A DNA stretch of 64,000 nucleotides from Siansivirga zeaxanthinifaciens CC-SAMT-1. Its GTDB lineage: Bacteria > Bacteroidota > Bacteroidia > Flavobacteriales > Flavobacteriaceae. The notes beneath the pieces were generated by a model, which had not been told where the DNA came from, searched no databases, and saw nothing but the letters and a program-made list of their open reading frames with translations. Every line of letters starts with the position of its first letter. Positions within the stretch are counted from its first letter, which is position 1. The stretch lies in contig NZ_CP007202.1 of NCBI RefSeq assembly GCF_000941055.1, positions 1,794,001-1,858,000 on the forward strand. The letters run 5' to 3'. This document shows, piece by piece, positions 54,661 to 64,000 of the stretch. A program made the translations under genes and the position numbers.

Positions 54661-55287
54661 ATGAAAACAAAATGGTACTTTGGTGCTTTATTAATTGTAT
54701 TTACTCTGTTGGGGGTTTATCAGAACCAAGTTTCTGAGCCCAATCAACAGATTGTTGTACAATTTACCAATGTTTCCATTACTTCAGATGAAGCGCAAAG
54801 CAGCATCACCACATTAAAAAAGCAGTTAGAGGCTTTAGGTGCTACTAAAGTTCAGGTTAAAGATTTAAAATCTGGACAACTAAAAATCACTTATTATTGC
54901 GATGCCAATGTTAAAAATGTAAAAGAAATCCTTTCAAACGAAAGTCATTTTGCATTAAAATATGCTTCAAATAATACCTCTAAATCTTCTAATAAACCAT
55001 CAGATAAAGATTCAAAAAACTACAAATTTGATGTTTTCGAAATTCACAAAACCACCGATATTCAATCGGGATTAGATGGTAAATGTGTTTTAAATTTCAA
55101 ACAAGATTTCGACAGATTCTATAATCCGAATGTTTATATTTTTTCTGAAGAAATTAATAATAAAGAAAAATGCTATTTTGTAAAATTAGCTTATAAAATT
55201 CGAAGAAATATTGCTATCACTATAGATAATATTTCCGGTAATATCCCAGAAGTACGGGCAGGGCCTGATGCTTTCGGGAACGTGTAA
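54661..55287 (+). CDS. Membrane-anchored protein upstream of secDF
   Basis: A 208-residue protein with a single N-terminal helix (WYFGALLIVFTLLGVYQ) and a periplasmic domain. The segment VVQFTNVSITSDEAQSSITTLKKQLEALGATKVQVKDLKSGQLKITYYCDANVKNVKEIL has a fold order like the SecD periplasmic region, which is a guess. It precedes secDF by 146 bp. Function unknown. Confidence 0.7.
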   Translation: MKTKWYFGALLIVFTLLGVYQNQVSEPNQQIVVQFTNVSITSDEAQSSITTLKKQLEALGATKVQVKDLKSGQLKITYYCDANVKNVKEILSNESHFALKYASNNTSKSSNKPSDKDSKNYKFDVFEIHKTTDIQSGLDGKCVLNFKQDFDRFYNPNVYIFSEEINNKEKCYFVKLAYKIRRNIAITIDNISGNIPEVRAGPDAFGNV

Positions 55288-55433
55288 TCTCAAGACACGA
55301 TTATTTTAAATTTGTATTCCCAACAATTATTCTTTTTACCATGGCTTCTGTTTTTAGAAGCTAAAAAACAACTAACATTAACGGTCTAGTTAAACCAAAA
55401 TATGGGTTTATAACGGACGCAATTTAACAAACA

Positions 55434-58424
55434 ATGCAAAATAAAGGATTAGTAAAACTGTTTGCAGTTTTATTTGGGTTGGTAAGTATTTATCAACTAT
55501 CATTTACATTTAAGGCCAATCAGATTGAAAGTAAAGCTGAAGAAGTTGCCATTAACAAAATTCCGGAAACAGAGGATGATTACCGTGCTAAAAGAAGTAC
55601 CGAAGAAGCTAACTACTTAGAAGCGGTAGCTAACGATACCGTTTTTAATATTGGTATTGCTAAATTTACTTATAACGAAGTAAAAGCAAAAGCCATGAAT
55701 TTAGGTTTAGACTTAAAAGGTGGTATTAACGTTATTCTTCAAGTTTCTGTAAAAGACATTTTAAAAGGATTAGCAAATCATACTAAAAATCCAGTATTCA
55801 ATAAGGCGTTAGACGATGCATCAGAAATGCAAAAAAACAGTCAGAATACATATTTAGAAGATTTCTTTATTGCTTTCGATAAAATTAAAGGCGATACTAA
55901 ATTAGCTTCTCCTGATATTTTCTACACCAAAGCATTAGATGGTGAAATTGAAGGTAGCATGACCGATGATCAGGTTAAAACTATCATTTCTACTAAAATT
56001 GATGAATCTATCGTTTCTGCTTTCGAAGTATTACGTAAGCGTATCGATGAGTTTGGTGTAACGTCTCCAAATATTCAGCGTTTAGGAACTTCTGGTCGTA
56101 TTTTAGTTGAGTTGCCTGGAGTTAAAGATGTTGAAAGAGCAACCTCTTTACTACAAAGTACGGCTCAGTTAGAATTTTGGGATGCCTACAAAGGAGAGCA
56201 ATTATTTAACTTTTTAGCGCAGGCTAACGAAGTTTTAAAAGATATTGTTGTTGATAAAAAAGAAACAACTCAAGACGAAAATAAAGATGGTGAAAACACC
56301 GAAGATGCTATCGACGATCTTTTAGGTGATGCTACTACAGATTCTACTGCAGTTGCTACTGTTAATCCTATTTTCGATTTAATTCGTGGTCAAGGTTACC
56401 AAGGTGGACCAATCATCGCTAGATTTGATGTTAAAGATAAAGCGACTGTGCTAAATTACCTTAACATGCCTCAAGTTAGAGCCTTGTTACCAGCAGAGAT
56501 GCGTTACACAAAATTCGCTTTTGGTAAACCAGAAAAAGATAGTGAGATTGTAGATTTATATGGTTTAGTAGGAAACAGAGATAATACTCCAGAATTAAGT
56601 GGTGCTGTTGTAACCGATGCTAGAAATGCTTTTGGACCAACAGGAAAACCAACAGTTTCTATGCAAATGAATGCAAAAGGAGCTAAAATTTGGGAAGAAA
56701 TGACTGGAAAAGCTTTCTCTCAAGGAAGTCAAATAGCTATCGTATTAGATAACGTTGTATATTCTGCACCAGGTGTAACTACAGGTCCAATCTCTGGAGG
56801 AAATTCAGAAATTTCAGGAAACTTTACATTAAACGAAGCTGTCGATTTAGCAAACGTTTTACGTGCAGGTAAATTACCAGCATCTGCAGATATTATTGCT
56901 AGCGAGGTGGTAGGACCATCATTAGGTCAAGAAGCGATTGATAGTGGTACAATGTCTTTCATTATTGCTTTAATATTAGTGTTAGTGTGGATGGTTGTTT
57001 ACTATGGTAAAGCTGGTGGTTTTGCCGATGTTGCCATGGCTTTAAACATCTTGTTAATTTTTGGTATTCTATCGGGCTTAGGAGCTGTACTAACATTACC
57101 TGGTATTGCGGGTATCGTGCTTACTATAGGTATGTCGGTGGATGCCAACGTAATTATTTTTGAACGTATTCGCGAGGAAATTGCCAAAGGTAAAGGACAG
57201 AAAGAAGCTATTCAAGACGGATTTAGCAATGCGTTATCATCTATTTTAGATGCGAATATTACTACAGGCTTAACGGCTTTAATATTATTTGTGTTTGGTA
57301 CAGGTCCAATTAAAGGTTTTGCAACAACCTTATTAATTGGTATTGGTACTTCGTTATTTACTGCAATTTTTATTACGCGTTTATTAATTGATTGGTATGT
57401 AAACAAAGGAGGTAATTTAGATTTCTCTACGGCTTTAACTAAAAACTTATTCAGAAACATAAATATTGAATTCTTAAGAAAACGTAAGGTTGCTTATATT
57501 GTTTCAGGATTGTTTATTGTAGTAAGTTTAGGATCTTTATTTACTAATGGATTAGATCAGGGTGTCGATTTCGTTGGGGGTAGAACGTACCAAGTTCGTT
57601 TTGCGCAAGATGTAAATGCATCAGAGATAACTAAAACTTTAGTAGGTACTTTTGGAAGTGCAGATGCTAAAACTGTTGGTAGCGATAATCAATTAAAAAT
57701 CACGACTAAATATAAAGTTAATGAAACTGGTGCCGAGGTTGATGAAGAAATAAGAAATCAATTATTCAATTCATTACAGCCTTATTTATCTGGTGTTACT
57801 TACGAAGAGTTTATCGATAACACCAACTCTAATAAACAAGTAGGTTTAATGGAATCATTTAAAGTAAGTCCAACAATTGCCGATGATATTAAACAAGCAT
57901 CGTTCTGGGCTATTTTAGGATCTTTAATTGTTGTATTCCTTTATATACTTTTCCGTTTCAAGAAATGGCAATTCTCGTTAGGAGCTGTTGTTGCAGTTTT
58001 CCATGACGTGTTAATTACTTTAGGTGTATTCTCAATCACTTACAAATTCATGCCTTTCGGAATGGAGATCGATCAAGCCTTTATTGCAGCGATTTTAACG
58101 GTTATTGGTTACTCGTTAAATGATACGGTAATTGTTTTCGATAGAATTAGAGAGTTTGTGAACGAACATACTAACTGGCCATTCGAAAAAATTGTCGATA
58201 CCTCATTAAGCAGTACTTTAGGTAGAACCTTAAATACGTCTTTAACGACTTTAGTGGTGTTATTAGCTATTTTTGTGTTTGGAGGTGAATCTATTAGAGG
58301 TTTCATGTTTGCATTAATAGTGGGTATTGTTGTAGGTACGTATTCATCATTATTTATAGCATCACCTTTAATGTATGATACTGTAAAACGATTAGAAAAA
58401 AAGAATAAAAAAGAAGAAAACTAA
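55434..58424 (+). CDS. secDF: Fused protein translocase subunit SecDF
   Basis: Proton-driven membrane machine that pulls exported proteins across the inner membrane after SecA. SecD half: LGLDLKGGINVILQVSVKD, large periplasmic domain, then GPSLGQEAIDSGTMSFIIALILVLVWMVVYYG and SVDANVIIFERIREEIAKGK. SecF half: QGVDFVGGRTYQVRF, SLNDTVIVFDRIRE. The fusion at 996 residues is usual in Bacteroidota. A strong terminator follows. Confidence 0.95.
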   Translation: MQNKGLVKLFAVLFGLVSIYQLSFTFKANQIESKAEEVAINKIPETEDDYRAKRSTEEANYLEAVANDTVFNIGIAKFTYNEVKAKAMNLGLDLKGGINVILQVSVKDILKGLANHTKNPVFNKALDDASEMQKNSQNTYLEDFFIAFDKIKGDTKLASPDIFYTKALDGEIEGSMTDDQVKTIISTKIDESIVSAFEVLRKRIDEFGVTSPNIQRLGTSGRILVELPGVKDVERATSLLQSTAQLEFWDAYKGEQLFNFLAQANEVLKDIVVDKKETTQDENKDGENTEDAIDDLLGDATTDSTAVATVNPIFDLIRGQGYQGGPIIARFDVKDKATVLNYLNMPQVRALLPAEMRYTKFAFGKPEKDSEIVDLYGLVGNRDNTPELSGAVVTDARNAFGPTGKPTVSMQMNAKGAKIWEEMTGKAFSQGSQIAIVLDNVVYSAPGVTTGPISGGNSEISGNFTLNEAVDLANVLRAGKLPASADIIASEVVGPSLGQEAIDSGTMSFIIALILVLVWMVVYYGKAGGFADVAMALNILLIFGILSGLGAVLTLPGIAGIVLTIGMSVDANVIIFERIREEIAKGKGQKEAIQDGFSNALSSILDANITTGLTALILFVFGTGPIKGFATTLLIGIGTSLFTAIFITRLLIDWYVNKGGNLDFSTALTKNLFRNINIEFLRKRKVAYIVSGLFIVVSLGSLFTNGLDQGVDFVGGRTYQVRFAQDVNASEITKTLVGTFGSADAKTVGSDNQLKITTKYKVNETGAEVDEEIRNQLFNSLQPYLSGVTYEEFIDNTNSNKQVGLMESFKVSPTIADDIKQASFWAILGSLIVVFLYILFRFKKWQFSLGAVVAVFHDVLITLGVFSITYKFMPFGMEIDQAFIAAILTVIGYSLNDTVIVFDRIREFVNEHTNWPFEKIVDTSLSSTLGRTLNTSLTTLVVLLAIFVFGGESIRGFMFALIVGIVVGTYSSLFIASPLMYDTVKRLEKKNKKEEN

Positions 58425-58441
58425 TTCTAATTTATTCCTAG

Positions 58442-58479
58442 AAAAAAGCCTCTCAGCAATTTGTTGAGAGGCTTTTTTT
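58442..58479 (+). terminator. Terminator after secDF
   Basis: AAAGCCTCTCA-CAA / TTG-TGAGAGGCTTT with a bulge and a T-run. Confidence 0.8.
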
Positions 58480-58596
58480 GTGTTTTAAAATTAACATATC
58501 AAAAACATAATTCTTTGTAAAGAAATCAAATATTTATATACATTTACATCAAAATAAAGTGAGTTATGTATATTAAATTAGCTCTTGATTGCTTCG

Positions 58597-59892
58597 GTGA
58601 AAACTAAATCAAGTCTTCAAAAAAAATTTCTTTTTGTATCACGTTGGGGTGAATCATTAGACATTGTAAATACCATAAAATTAGAGGGTCACGAAGTTAA
58701 ACTATTCATTGAAGATAAACCTTCAAAAGAAATAGGATATGGTTTTGTGCCTAAAGTAAACCAATGGGAAAAGCATATCGATTGGGCCGATATTATTGTT
58801 TTCGATTATACCGGTTATGGTAAAATAGCTTCAGAGTTACGTAAATCTGGTAAATTGGTTATTGGTGGTACCGAGTACACCGACCAACTGGAATTGGATC
58901 GTAATTTCGGGCAATCGGAACTTAAAAAGCATAAAATAAAAGTGATTCCTTCAAAAGAGTTTTCCACTTTTAATGATGCCATTTCATATATCGAACAGCA
59001 TCCAAACTCGTATGTTTTAAAACCTTGTGGTGAAACACAGGAATTGAAACAACTGCTTTTTGTTGGCACCGACGATGAAGGTTTGGATGTTATAAGGGTG
59101 CTTAAAGCCTACGAGAAATCCTGGGGTAACGATTTTGGGAACTTTCAATTGCAGCGTAAGGTAAAAGGTGTTGAGGTTTCTATTGCGGCATTTTTTAACG
59201 GACACGATTTTATTTACCCTATTAACACTACTTTCGAACATAAAAAATTGTTTCCTAAAGAACTTGGTGTCTCAACAGGCGAAATGGGAACGAGTATGTT
59301 TTGGACTAAAGAATCGCCTATTTTTGAAGCCACACTTTTAAAATTTAAAGAGACACTGGCAAAGCATCAATTTGTTGGGCATATTGATATTAATTGCATT
59401 GTAAACGGCCATGGAATTTACCCTTTGGAGTTCACTTCCAGGTTTGGATATCCTCAAATTCTCATTCAGCGGGCTGGGATTAACGAACCTATGGGGCTTT
59501 TTCTTTTAAAGTTAGCCTCTGGCGAACATTTTAAACTTCAAACTAAAAAGGGGTTTCAGGTGGGTGCGTTTATTGTTGTGCCACCTTTTCCTTATGATGA
59601 TAAGAAAACGTTTAACTTGTTTTCTAAAGATGCCGTGGTTGTTTTTAAAAGAAATGGCAAAGAAGGCGTGCACCCAATGCATTTAAAACAAGTTAATGAT
59701 GAATGGCTAATAACAGGAAATACAGGCATCGCGGTTTTGGTTACTGGTTTTGGTAATACCATGAAAGATGCTCAAAAAATGATGTATAACCGCATTAGCA
59801 ACGTTATTATTAATAATGGATATTACAGAACCGATATTGGCGATCGCTGGAGTGAAGATTCAGATAAATTATGGTCTTGGGGATTACTTTAG
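58597..59892 (+). CDS. ATP-grasp protein related to PurD
   Basis: A 431-residue ATP-grasp ligase-like protein. The N-terminal pre-grasp domain (FLFVSRWGESLDIVNTIKLEGHEVKLFIEDK) resembles phosphoribosylglycinamide synthetase, with QSELKKHKIKVIPSKEF, YVLKPCGETQ and IDINCIVNGHGIYPLEFTSRFGYPQ in the grasp domain. It lacks the usual PurD operon context, so the substrate is unknown. No ATG is available; a GTG at 58597 (MKTKSSLQKK) is chosen over a TTG at 58585. Confidence 0.7.
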   Translation: MKTKSSLQKKFLFVSRWGESLDIVNTIKLEGHEVKLFIEDKPSKEIGYGFVPKVNQWEKHIDWADIIVFDYTGYGKIASELRKSGKLVIGGTEYTDQLELDRNFGQSELKKHKIKVIPSKEFSTFNDAISYIEQHPNSYVLKPCGETQELKQLLFVGTDDEGLDVIRVLKAYEKSWGNDFGNFQLQRKVKGVEVSIAAFFNGHDFIYPINTTFEHKKLFPKELGVSTGEMGTSMFWTKESPIFEATLLKFKETLAKHQFVGHIDINCIVNGHGIYPLEFTSRFGYPQILIQRAGINEPMGLFLLKLASGEHFKLQTKKGFQVGAFIVVPPFPYDDKKTFNLFSKDAVVVFKRNGKEGVHPMHLKQVNDEWLITGNTGIAVLVTGFGNTMKDAQKMMYNRISNVIINNGYYRTDIGDRWSEDSDKLWSWGLL

Positions 59893-59908
59893 TTAAAATT
59901 TAGTGAGC

Positions 59909-60352
59909 ATGGTTTTTCAATTATGTAGAGAACCTAATGAATTTCTTAAAATACTTCCATTAGATTGGCAAGAATTTTTAGAGCCTTTTTGGGATGAAAT
60001 AAAACCATATACAGCCTGTTACGTTATGGTTGATGCCGGGCAAATTTTAGCTGGAGGTTTGGTTTTTTATAAATGCCCTCCAGATATGCTATATGCAAAA
60101 TCTGAAGCTAATAAATGGCTGGAATTGGGGTATAAGTATTTAGGTTTTATTTTTGTTAAAGAAGCTTTTAGAAACCGAAATTTAGGTTCGTTGTGGCTTA
60201 AAAATTTAAAAGCAACTTTTCCAGAACAAAAATTTTGGCTAACTATTGAAGATTTTAAATTGGATGGCTTCTATACCAAAAATAACTTTAAATTGGTTAA
60301 AAAACTCAATAATGAAGGCGAAGAAGAGGGATTGTATGTTTATGAAGGCTAA
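59909..60352 (+). CDS. GNAT-family acetyltransferase
   Basis: A 147-residue N-acetyltransferase: FVKEAFRNRNLGSLWLKNLK is the acetyl-CoA pyrophosphate loop, LDGFYTKNNFKLVKK the C-terminal motif. The substrate is unknown. It follows the ATP-grasp gene by 16 bp, so the two are likely one operon. The ATG at 59909 is chosen over a GTG at 59903. Confidence 0.75.
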   Translation: MVFQLCREPNEFLKILPLDWQEFLEPFWDEIKPYTACYVMVDAGQILAGGLVFYKCPPDMLYAKSEANKWLELGYKYLGFIFVKEAFRNRNLGSLWLKNLKATFPEQKFWLTIEDFKLDGFYTKNNFKLVKKLNNEGEEEGLYVYEG

Positions 60353-60353
60353 A

Positions 60354-60830
60354 TTATTTAAATTGAATTCTATCGCCAATACGAAGCGACCAAGCATCGC
60401 TTAAACCAGCATTTACCTCTAAAACATATTTGGCAGGGAAAGTTGAAGGTAGCGCAGATTCATCGAAAGGTTTTGCGTTTTTTTGAAAACTAACTATGGT
60501 TTTATTGCCTGAGATATAAATAATATCTAAAGCAATTTTTGTGTTCTTCATATAGAAATAACGCTGAGTTTCATCTGGAAAAATAAAAAGCATGCCTTGA
60601 TTTGTTTCCATAGCATCCCGATACATTAATCCGGTTTGGGTTTCGTATTCAGAATTGGCAATTTCAATATCTAAATTTACAGTGGTAGAATCTGCTTTAA
60701 AAATAGTGAGTTCTCCTTCTTTTTTAAAACTTACTTGAGTTTGTTTAACAACCTTTTTATCTTCTTTACAAGACGACACACTTAAAGTAAGTACAGTAAA
60801 AAATAATAAAAAGGGTGTTAAATTTTTCAT
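60354..60830 (-). CDS. DUF192 lipoprotein
   Basis: A 158-residue lipoprotein (signal MKNLTPFLLFFTVLTLSVSSC). It has one DUF192 domain with TQTGLMYRDAMETNQGMLFIFPDETQRYFYMKNTKIALDIIYI and KYVLEVNAG. Function unknown. It starts 7 bp after lgt on the same strand, so the two form a pair. Confidence 0.88.
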   Translation of the reverse strand: MKNLTPFLLFFTVLTLSVSSCKEDKKVVKQTQVSFKKEGELTIFKADSTTVNLDIEIANSEYETQTGLMYRDAMETNQGMLFIFPDETQRYFYMKNTKIALDIIYISGNKTIVSFQKNAKPFDESALPSTFPAKYVLEVNAGLSDAWSLRIGDRIQFK

Positions 60831-60837
60831 TTATAAT

Positions 60838-61767
60838 CTATTTTACGGGTTGTTTTGGTTTGTAAACAAACATAAAATATAAGCCAATTAAAATAAAAGG
60901 GATGCTTAACCATTGACCTGTATTAAAACCGAACCAGTTAATATACTCGTCGCCCTGAGGTTCTTTAACAAACTCAACAAAGAATCTTACGGTCCAAAGT
61001 AGAATTAAAAACAAACCAAATAAAAACCCGGTTTGATCTCTTTTGCTTGTTTTTGCATAGAAAAACAGTAAAATTAAAAACACAAAAATATAACAAAACG
61101 ATTCGTAAAGTTGTGCAGGATGTCTATAAGGAACGGCTTCAAGTAATTCGCTAAATTGCGGATTGTTCGCTACGGCATCATAAGCTTTTTGTACATCGTT
61201 AATACCTGTTAATTGCATCACTTGATTTTTGTAATATTCATCTTGAATGAAACGAACCCCAAAAGCAGAATCTGTTACTTTTCCAATAATTTCAGAATTT
61301 ATAAAGTTACCAATTCTAATAAATATGGCTCCTGAAGCGACAGCAATTACGATACGGTCTAAAATCCAGAGTAAAGATTTATAGTTGTATTTTTTACGGT
61401 ATAAGTACATGCCTGTAATTATTCCTATGGCAGCGCCGTGACTTGCAAGTCCTTGAAAACCTGTAAATTCTATACCACCTTTAAATTTGAAAGGAAGGAA
61501 TATGCTAAAGAAGTCTTGCGAAATTAATTCAGATTGGTAAAATAACACATGACCTAATCTGGCGCCAATCATGGTTGCCAGAACGGTGTAAATAAATAAA
61601 GGGTCTAAATATTCTAACGATACTTTTTCTTTAGTGAAAATACGTTTCATGATATACCAGCCAAAAACAAAAGCTGTTACCCACATTAAACTGTAAAAAT
61701 GTAATTTGAAATTTCCAATAATATCAATGCCAGATATTGGATTCCAATCGAATTTTAATAAATACAT
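60838..61767 (-). CDS. lgt: Prolipoprotein diacylglyceryl transferase
   Basis: First enzyme of lipoprotein maturation, adding diacylglycerol to the lipobox cysteine. It is a 309-residue polytopic membrane protein with GARLGHVLFYQ, FQGLASHGAAIGIITGMYLYRKK and RIGNFINSEIIGK, which carry the conserved arginine, histidine and asparagine. Essential for the many lipoproteins in this window. Confidence 0.94.
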   Translation of the reverse strand: MYLLKFDWNPISGIDIIGNFKLHFYSLMWVTAFVFGWYIMKRIFTKEKVSLEYLDPLFIYTVLATMIGARLGHVLFYQSELISQDFFSIFLPFKFKGGIEFTGFQGLASHGAAIGIITGMYLYRKKYNYKSLLWILDRIVIAVASGAIFIRIGNFINSEIIGKVTDSAFGVRFIQDEYYKNQVMQLTGINDVQKAYDAVANNPQFSELLEAVPYRHPAQLYESFCYIFVFLILLFFYAKTSKRDQTGFLFGLFLILLWTVRFFVEFVKEPQGDEYINWFGFNTGQWLSIPFILIGLYFMFVYKPKQPVK

Positions 61768-61817
61768 AATAGATTGTTTTCTTTATAATTTGAAAAACTA
61801 CAAGTAATTTTTATGGG

Positions 61818-62945
61818 TTATTTTTTAATTTCTAAAATTTCAACTTCAAAAATTAAATTAGATCTAGGCGGTATGCCTCTGTTTCCAGATTCTCCATAAG
61901 CCAAATGATAGGGTATAAATAATGTGGCCTTATCTCCAACGCTTAATTGCTGTAAACCTTCTTTAAAACCTGCAATCATTCGAGCATTTGGTCTGATATC
62001 GCAAACGATTGGCTCGTATTTACCAGCTTCTTTACGTTGTTCGTTTACAGCATCATTCGCTTCTGCAGCTTCTAATTTGCTAGTTTCTAAAAATTTTCCG
62101 TCTTCAAAATAGAGGGTGTAATTGGCTAATACTTCTGCCGATTTTTTTAAGGGCTCTCCTGTGCCTTTTTCAGTGATATAATATTTTAACCCAGAATTTA
62201 AACTAATAGCTTTTTCTCTTTGCATATTAAATTTTTCAACATTGGCTTTAAGTAAAGCCTCGGCTTTTGCTATTTTTTCTTTTTCTAGGCGTTCGGCTTC
62301 AATAAAATGACCTTTAAACATTTTTGGAGCATCAAATGTTTTCGCTTCTTTTCCTTTTCTAATAATGTTTAACTCTTTTATTACGACGTCTACCACAGGG
62401 CGATTACCCGCTTGAGTTTCTACATTGGAAATGCTGTCTTGAACATCGAGACCCAAAACCAGTTCTCCAAAAACCGTATGGCGATTGTCTAAATGCGGTG
62501 TCGCCACCTCGGTTATAAAAAATTGGCTGCCATTTGTTTTAGGACCCGAGTTAGCCATAGATAAAATTCCGGGTTTATCGTGTTTAAGATCCGGGTTAAA
62601 TTCATCCATAAATTTGTAACCAGGACTTCCGCTACCCGTTCCTTTAGGGTCGCCTCCCTGAATCATGAAACTATCAATTACACGATGAAAAATGGTGCCG
62701 TTATAAAACTTCTTTTTTAAATAAATACTGTCAACTAACGTATTTGTTCCTTCGGCTAACGATACAAAGTTTGCCACCGTTACTGGGGTTTTGTCGTAGG
62801 TTAGTTTTGCTAACATCGTGCCTTTTGTTGTAACAAATTCGGCATATATTCCATCTTCTAAATCTGGATATTGCGCCTTACAAGAGGTAAAGCTTAATAT
62901 AATTAAAACAAGAAAAATTTTAATTGTATGCATTGTTTGGGGCAT
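61818..62945 (-). CDS. Lipoprotein peptidyl-prolyl isomerase, cyclophilin plus FKBP domains
   Basis: A 375-residue lipoprotein ([10 protein letters not shown]). It has an N-terminal cyclophilin domain ([42 protein letters not shown]), a charged helix, and a C-terminal FKBP domain ([48 protein letters not shown]). Both are proline isomerase folds. It starts 1 bp after gldI ends, so they are co-transcribed; a downstream ATG at 62933 is an alternative. A role in folding of outer-membrane proteins is inferred. Confidence 0.88.
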   Translation of the reverse strand: MPQTMHTIKIFLVLIILSFTSCKAQYPDLEDGIYAEFVTTKGTMLAKLTYDKTPVTVANFVSLAEGTNTLVDSIYLKKKFYNGTIFHRVIDSFMIQGGDPKGTGSGSPGYKFMDEFNPDLKHDKPGILSMANSGPKTNGSQFFITEVATPHLDNRHTVFGELVLGLDVQDSISNVETQAGNRPVVDVVIKELNIIRKGKEAKTFDAPKMFKGHFIEAERLEKEKIAKAEALLKANVEKFNMQREKAISLNSGLKYYITEKGTGEPLKKSAEVLANYTLYFEDGKFLETSKLEAAEANDAVNEQRKEAGKYEPIVCDIRPNARMIAGFKEGLQQLSVGDKATLFIPYHLAYGESGNRGIPPRSNLIFEVEILEIKK

Positions 62946-62946
62946 T

Positions 62947-63492
62947 TTAATTAGTGGTGTTTTCAATGATAGAATTTAAAGTTACTTCGCAAATTATAGG
63001 TGTATTGCTTCCTATTTTATTTTCGTCGCCATAATAACCAAACGCCTTTTGTGAAGGAAATAAGAACGTAACTGTTTCTCCTGTTTTCATTAGTTTTAAG
63101 CCTTCTCTTAAGCCAGAAAATAATTCTTCTTTATCGATGGTATATGTGCGAGTTTTTAGTTCTTCTGTTGTGTAAATAGTTTGTCCGGTAAAAGATTTTA
63201 AATTGTAATTGTAGTTTACAATATCTCCAAAATCTGGAGTTTTAAGCGAATCGACATCGTTCTTTACGTTGTAATAATACCAAAAACCATTACCAGAGGC
63301 AATGTATTCATTGTCTTTACGAAGCTTCATATACTTGTTAATGATGGCTTCTTCTTTGGCGTTTAATTTTTTGTTTCTTTCTACCGAAGCATCAATAAAA
63401 GAGCCACTTTTAACCGAAATTGGACGGCGGGCTTCGGGTGATTTACAGGCTATTATTACTAATAACAGTATAAATGTGATTAATTTATTCAT
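62947..63492 (-). CDS. gldI: Gliding-motility FKBP-type lipoprotein GldI
   Basis: A 181-residue lipoprotein ([22 protein letters not shown]) with one FKBP domain ([52 protein letters not shown]). This matches GldI, which in Flavobacterium supports gliding and, through it, the type IX secretion machinery. It overlaps the DHH phosphoesterase gene by 8 bp upstream. The GldI name is by likeness and gene order. Confidence 0.85.
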   Translation of the reverse strand: MNKLITFILLLVIIACKSPEARRPISVKSGSFIDASVERNKKLNAKEEAIINKYMKLRKDNEYIASGNGFWYYYNVKNDVDSLKTPDFGDIVNYNYNLKSFTGQTIYTTEELKTRTYTIDKEELFSGLREGLKLMKTGETVTFLFPSQKAFGYYGDENKIGSNTPIICEVTLNSIIENTTN

Positions 63493-64000
63493 TAGTTAGG
63501 GCTTTTTTATAACTAGGCAATATACTAATAAATTTATCAACAGTTTCTTTTAAAGATAAATAGCTTTTGCCACCTGCAGCGTTAATATGTCCGCCACCAT
63601 CAAAGTGTGCACGAGACATTTCGTTTACAGAAAAATGACCTTTAGATCTTAGTGATATTTTAATAATACCTTCTTGTTTGTCTTCAATAAAAATAGCTGC
63701 TAAAACAATGCCTTGTACCGATAAACCATAATTTACAATGCCTTCGGTGTCTCCTTTTTTGTAGTTGTATTTATTTAATTCTTCTTGAGATAAGGTAATG
63801 TATGCCGTTTTGTAATCTTGTAAAACTTTTAAATTTGTTAAGGCACAACCCAAAAGTTGTAGAGCTTCAAAACTGTTGGTGTCGTAAATGTTATTATGAA
63901 TTTGTGAGTTGTTAGCTCCTTTTTTAATAAGTTTTGAAATAATTTTATGGGTTTCACTGGTTGTACAAGGAAACCTGAAAGATCCTGTATCGGTCATGAT
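63485..64000 (-). CDS. DHH-family phosphoesterase (NrnA-like), partial
   Basis: The C-terminal part of a DHH/DHHA1 protein; the beginning lies beyond the right edge. MTDTGSFRFPCTTSETH and the DHHA1 signature HFDGGGHINAAGG are present. Such proteins degrade nanoRNA and pAp. It is upstream of gldI in the same operon. Confidence 0.88.
   Translation of the reverse strand: MMTDTGSFRFPCTTSETHKIISKLIKKGANNSQIHNNIYDTNSFEALQLLGCALTNLKVLQDYKTAYITLSQEELNKYNYKKGDTEGIVNYGLSVQGIVLAAIFIEDKQEGIIKISLRSKGHFSVNEMSRAHFDGGGHINAAGGKSYLSLKETVDKFISILPSYKKALTNE

Overview
The window comes from a low-GC member of the Bacteroidota, almost certainly a marine-type Flavobacteriaceae. The evidence is many Bacteroidota -7 promoter boxes (TAnnTTTG), a GldI gliding lipoprotein, a type IX secretion C-terminal sorting domain, FecI/FecR/TonB signalling, fused SecDF, a kynurenine pathway, and many lipoproteins with MKK...SC signals. 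No rRNA, tRNA, IS element, phage or CRISPR was recognised. Most of the window is dense, ordinary chromosome.

Layout: 1-1.9 kb, kynurenine catabolism (kmo partial, kynU). 2-6.9 kb, Fe-S protein, a broken lipoprotein gene, MsrA, a coiled-coil protein with Nif3, LpxK. 7-9.2 kb, a hybrid histidine kinase with a nonsense codon in its signal peptide. 9.2-11.1 kb, GAPDH and lipoyl synthase. 11.2-14.4 kb, an operon of a small Cys protein, glycosyltransferase, ECF sigma factor and an Nramp-like transporter lacking the usual metal ligands. 14.5-19 kb, aquaporin, ECF sigma/anti-sigma pair, MurB, aminotransferase. 19-27.3 kb, protease-PDZ, DUF1573, ValS, DUF1501/DUF1800 pair. 27.4-35.6 kb, antiporter, then a FecI-FecR-TonB receptor cell-surface signalling locus with a divergent repeat-containing lipoprotein. 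35.7-44.4 kb, Ffh, FolD, RluF, hydrolase, cupin, HerA-like ATPase, QueE. 44.6-49.9 kb, the gatC-gatA-gatB::aspS operon. 50.3-58.4 kb, GyrB, DUF6588, malate dehydrogenase, SecDF. 58.6-64 kb, ATP-grasp/GNAT, DUF192, Lgt, two PPIases including GldI, DHH phosphoesterase (partial).

The standout is the gatC-gatA-gatB::aspS operon (44645-49917, minus strand). GatB and aspartyl-tRNA synthetase are one 1112-residue polypeptide, so the two steps of tRNA-dependent Asn-tRNA(Asn) synthesis are covalently linked. The GatC-like subunit is divergent and contains an Asn-rich tract. Upstream, between a near-consensus promoter and gatC, lies what reads as a transcription attenuator. It has a 15-residue leader peptide, MRNNNNNNNFNNPNY, with ten Asn codons. 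Next comes a strand that can pair with the 5' arm of a perfect 11-bp intrinsic terminator that ends 18 nt before gatC. The obvious model is feedback: low Asn-tRNA(Asn) stalls the leader ribosome, the antiterminator forms, and the operon that makes Asn-tRNA(Asn) is transcribed. I know of no described Asn leader-peptide attenuator on a GatCAB operon, but I could not search.

Other points of interest: two copies of a structured interspersed element with a compensatory base change; two genes interrupted by single in-frame stops; the degenerate Nramp protein; promoters set directly against start codons; and several TTG start codons that are really part of -7 promoter boxes, so the true starts lie downstream.
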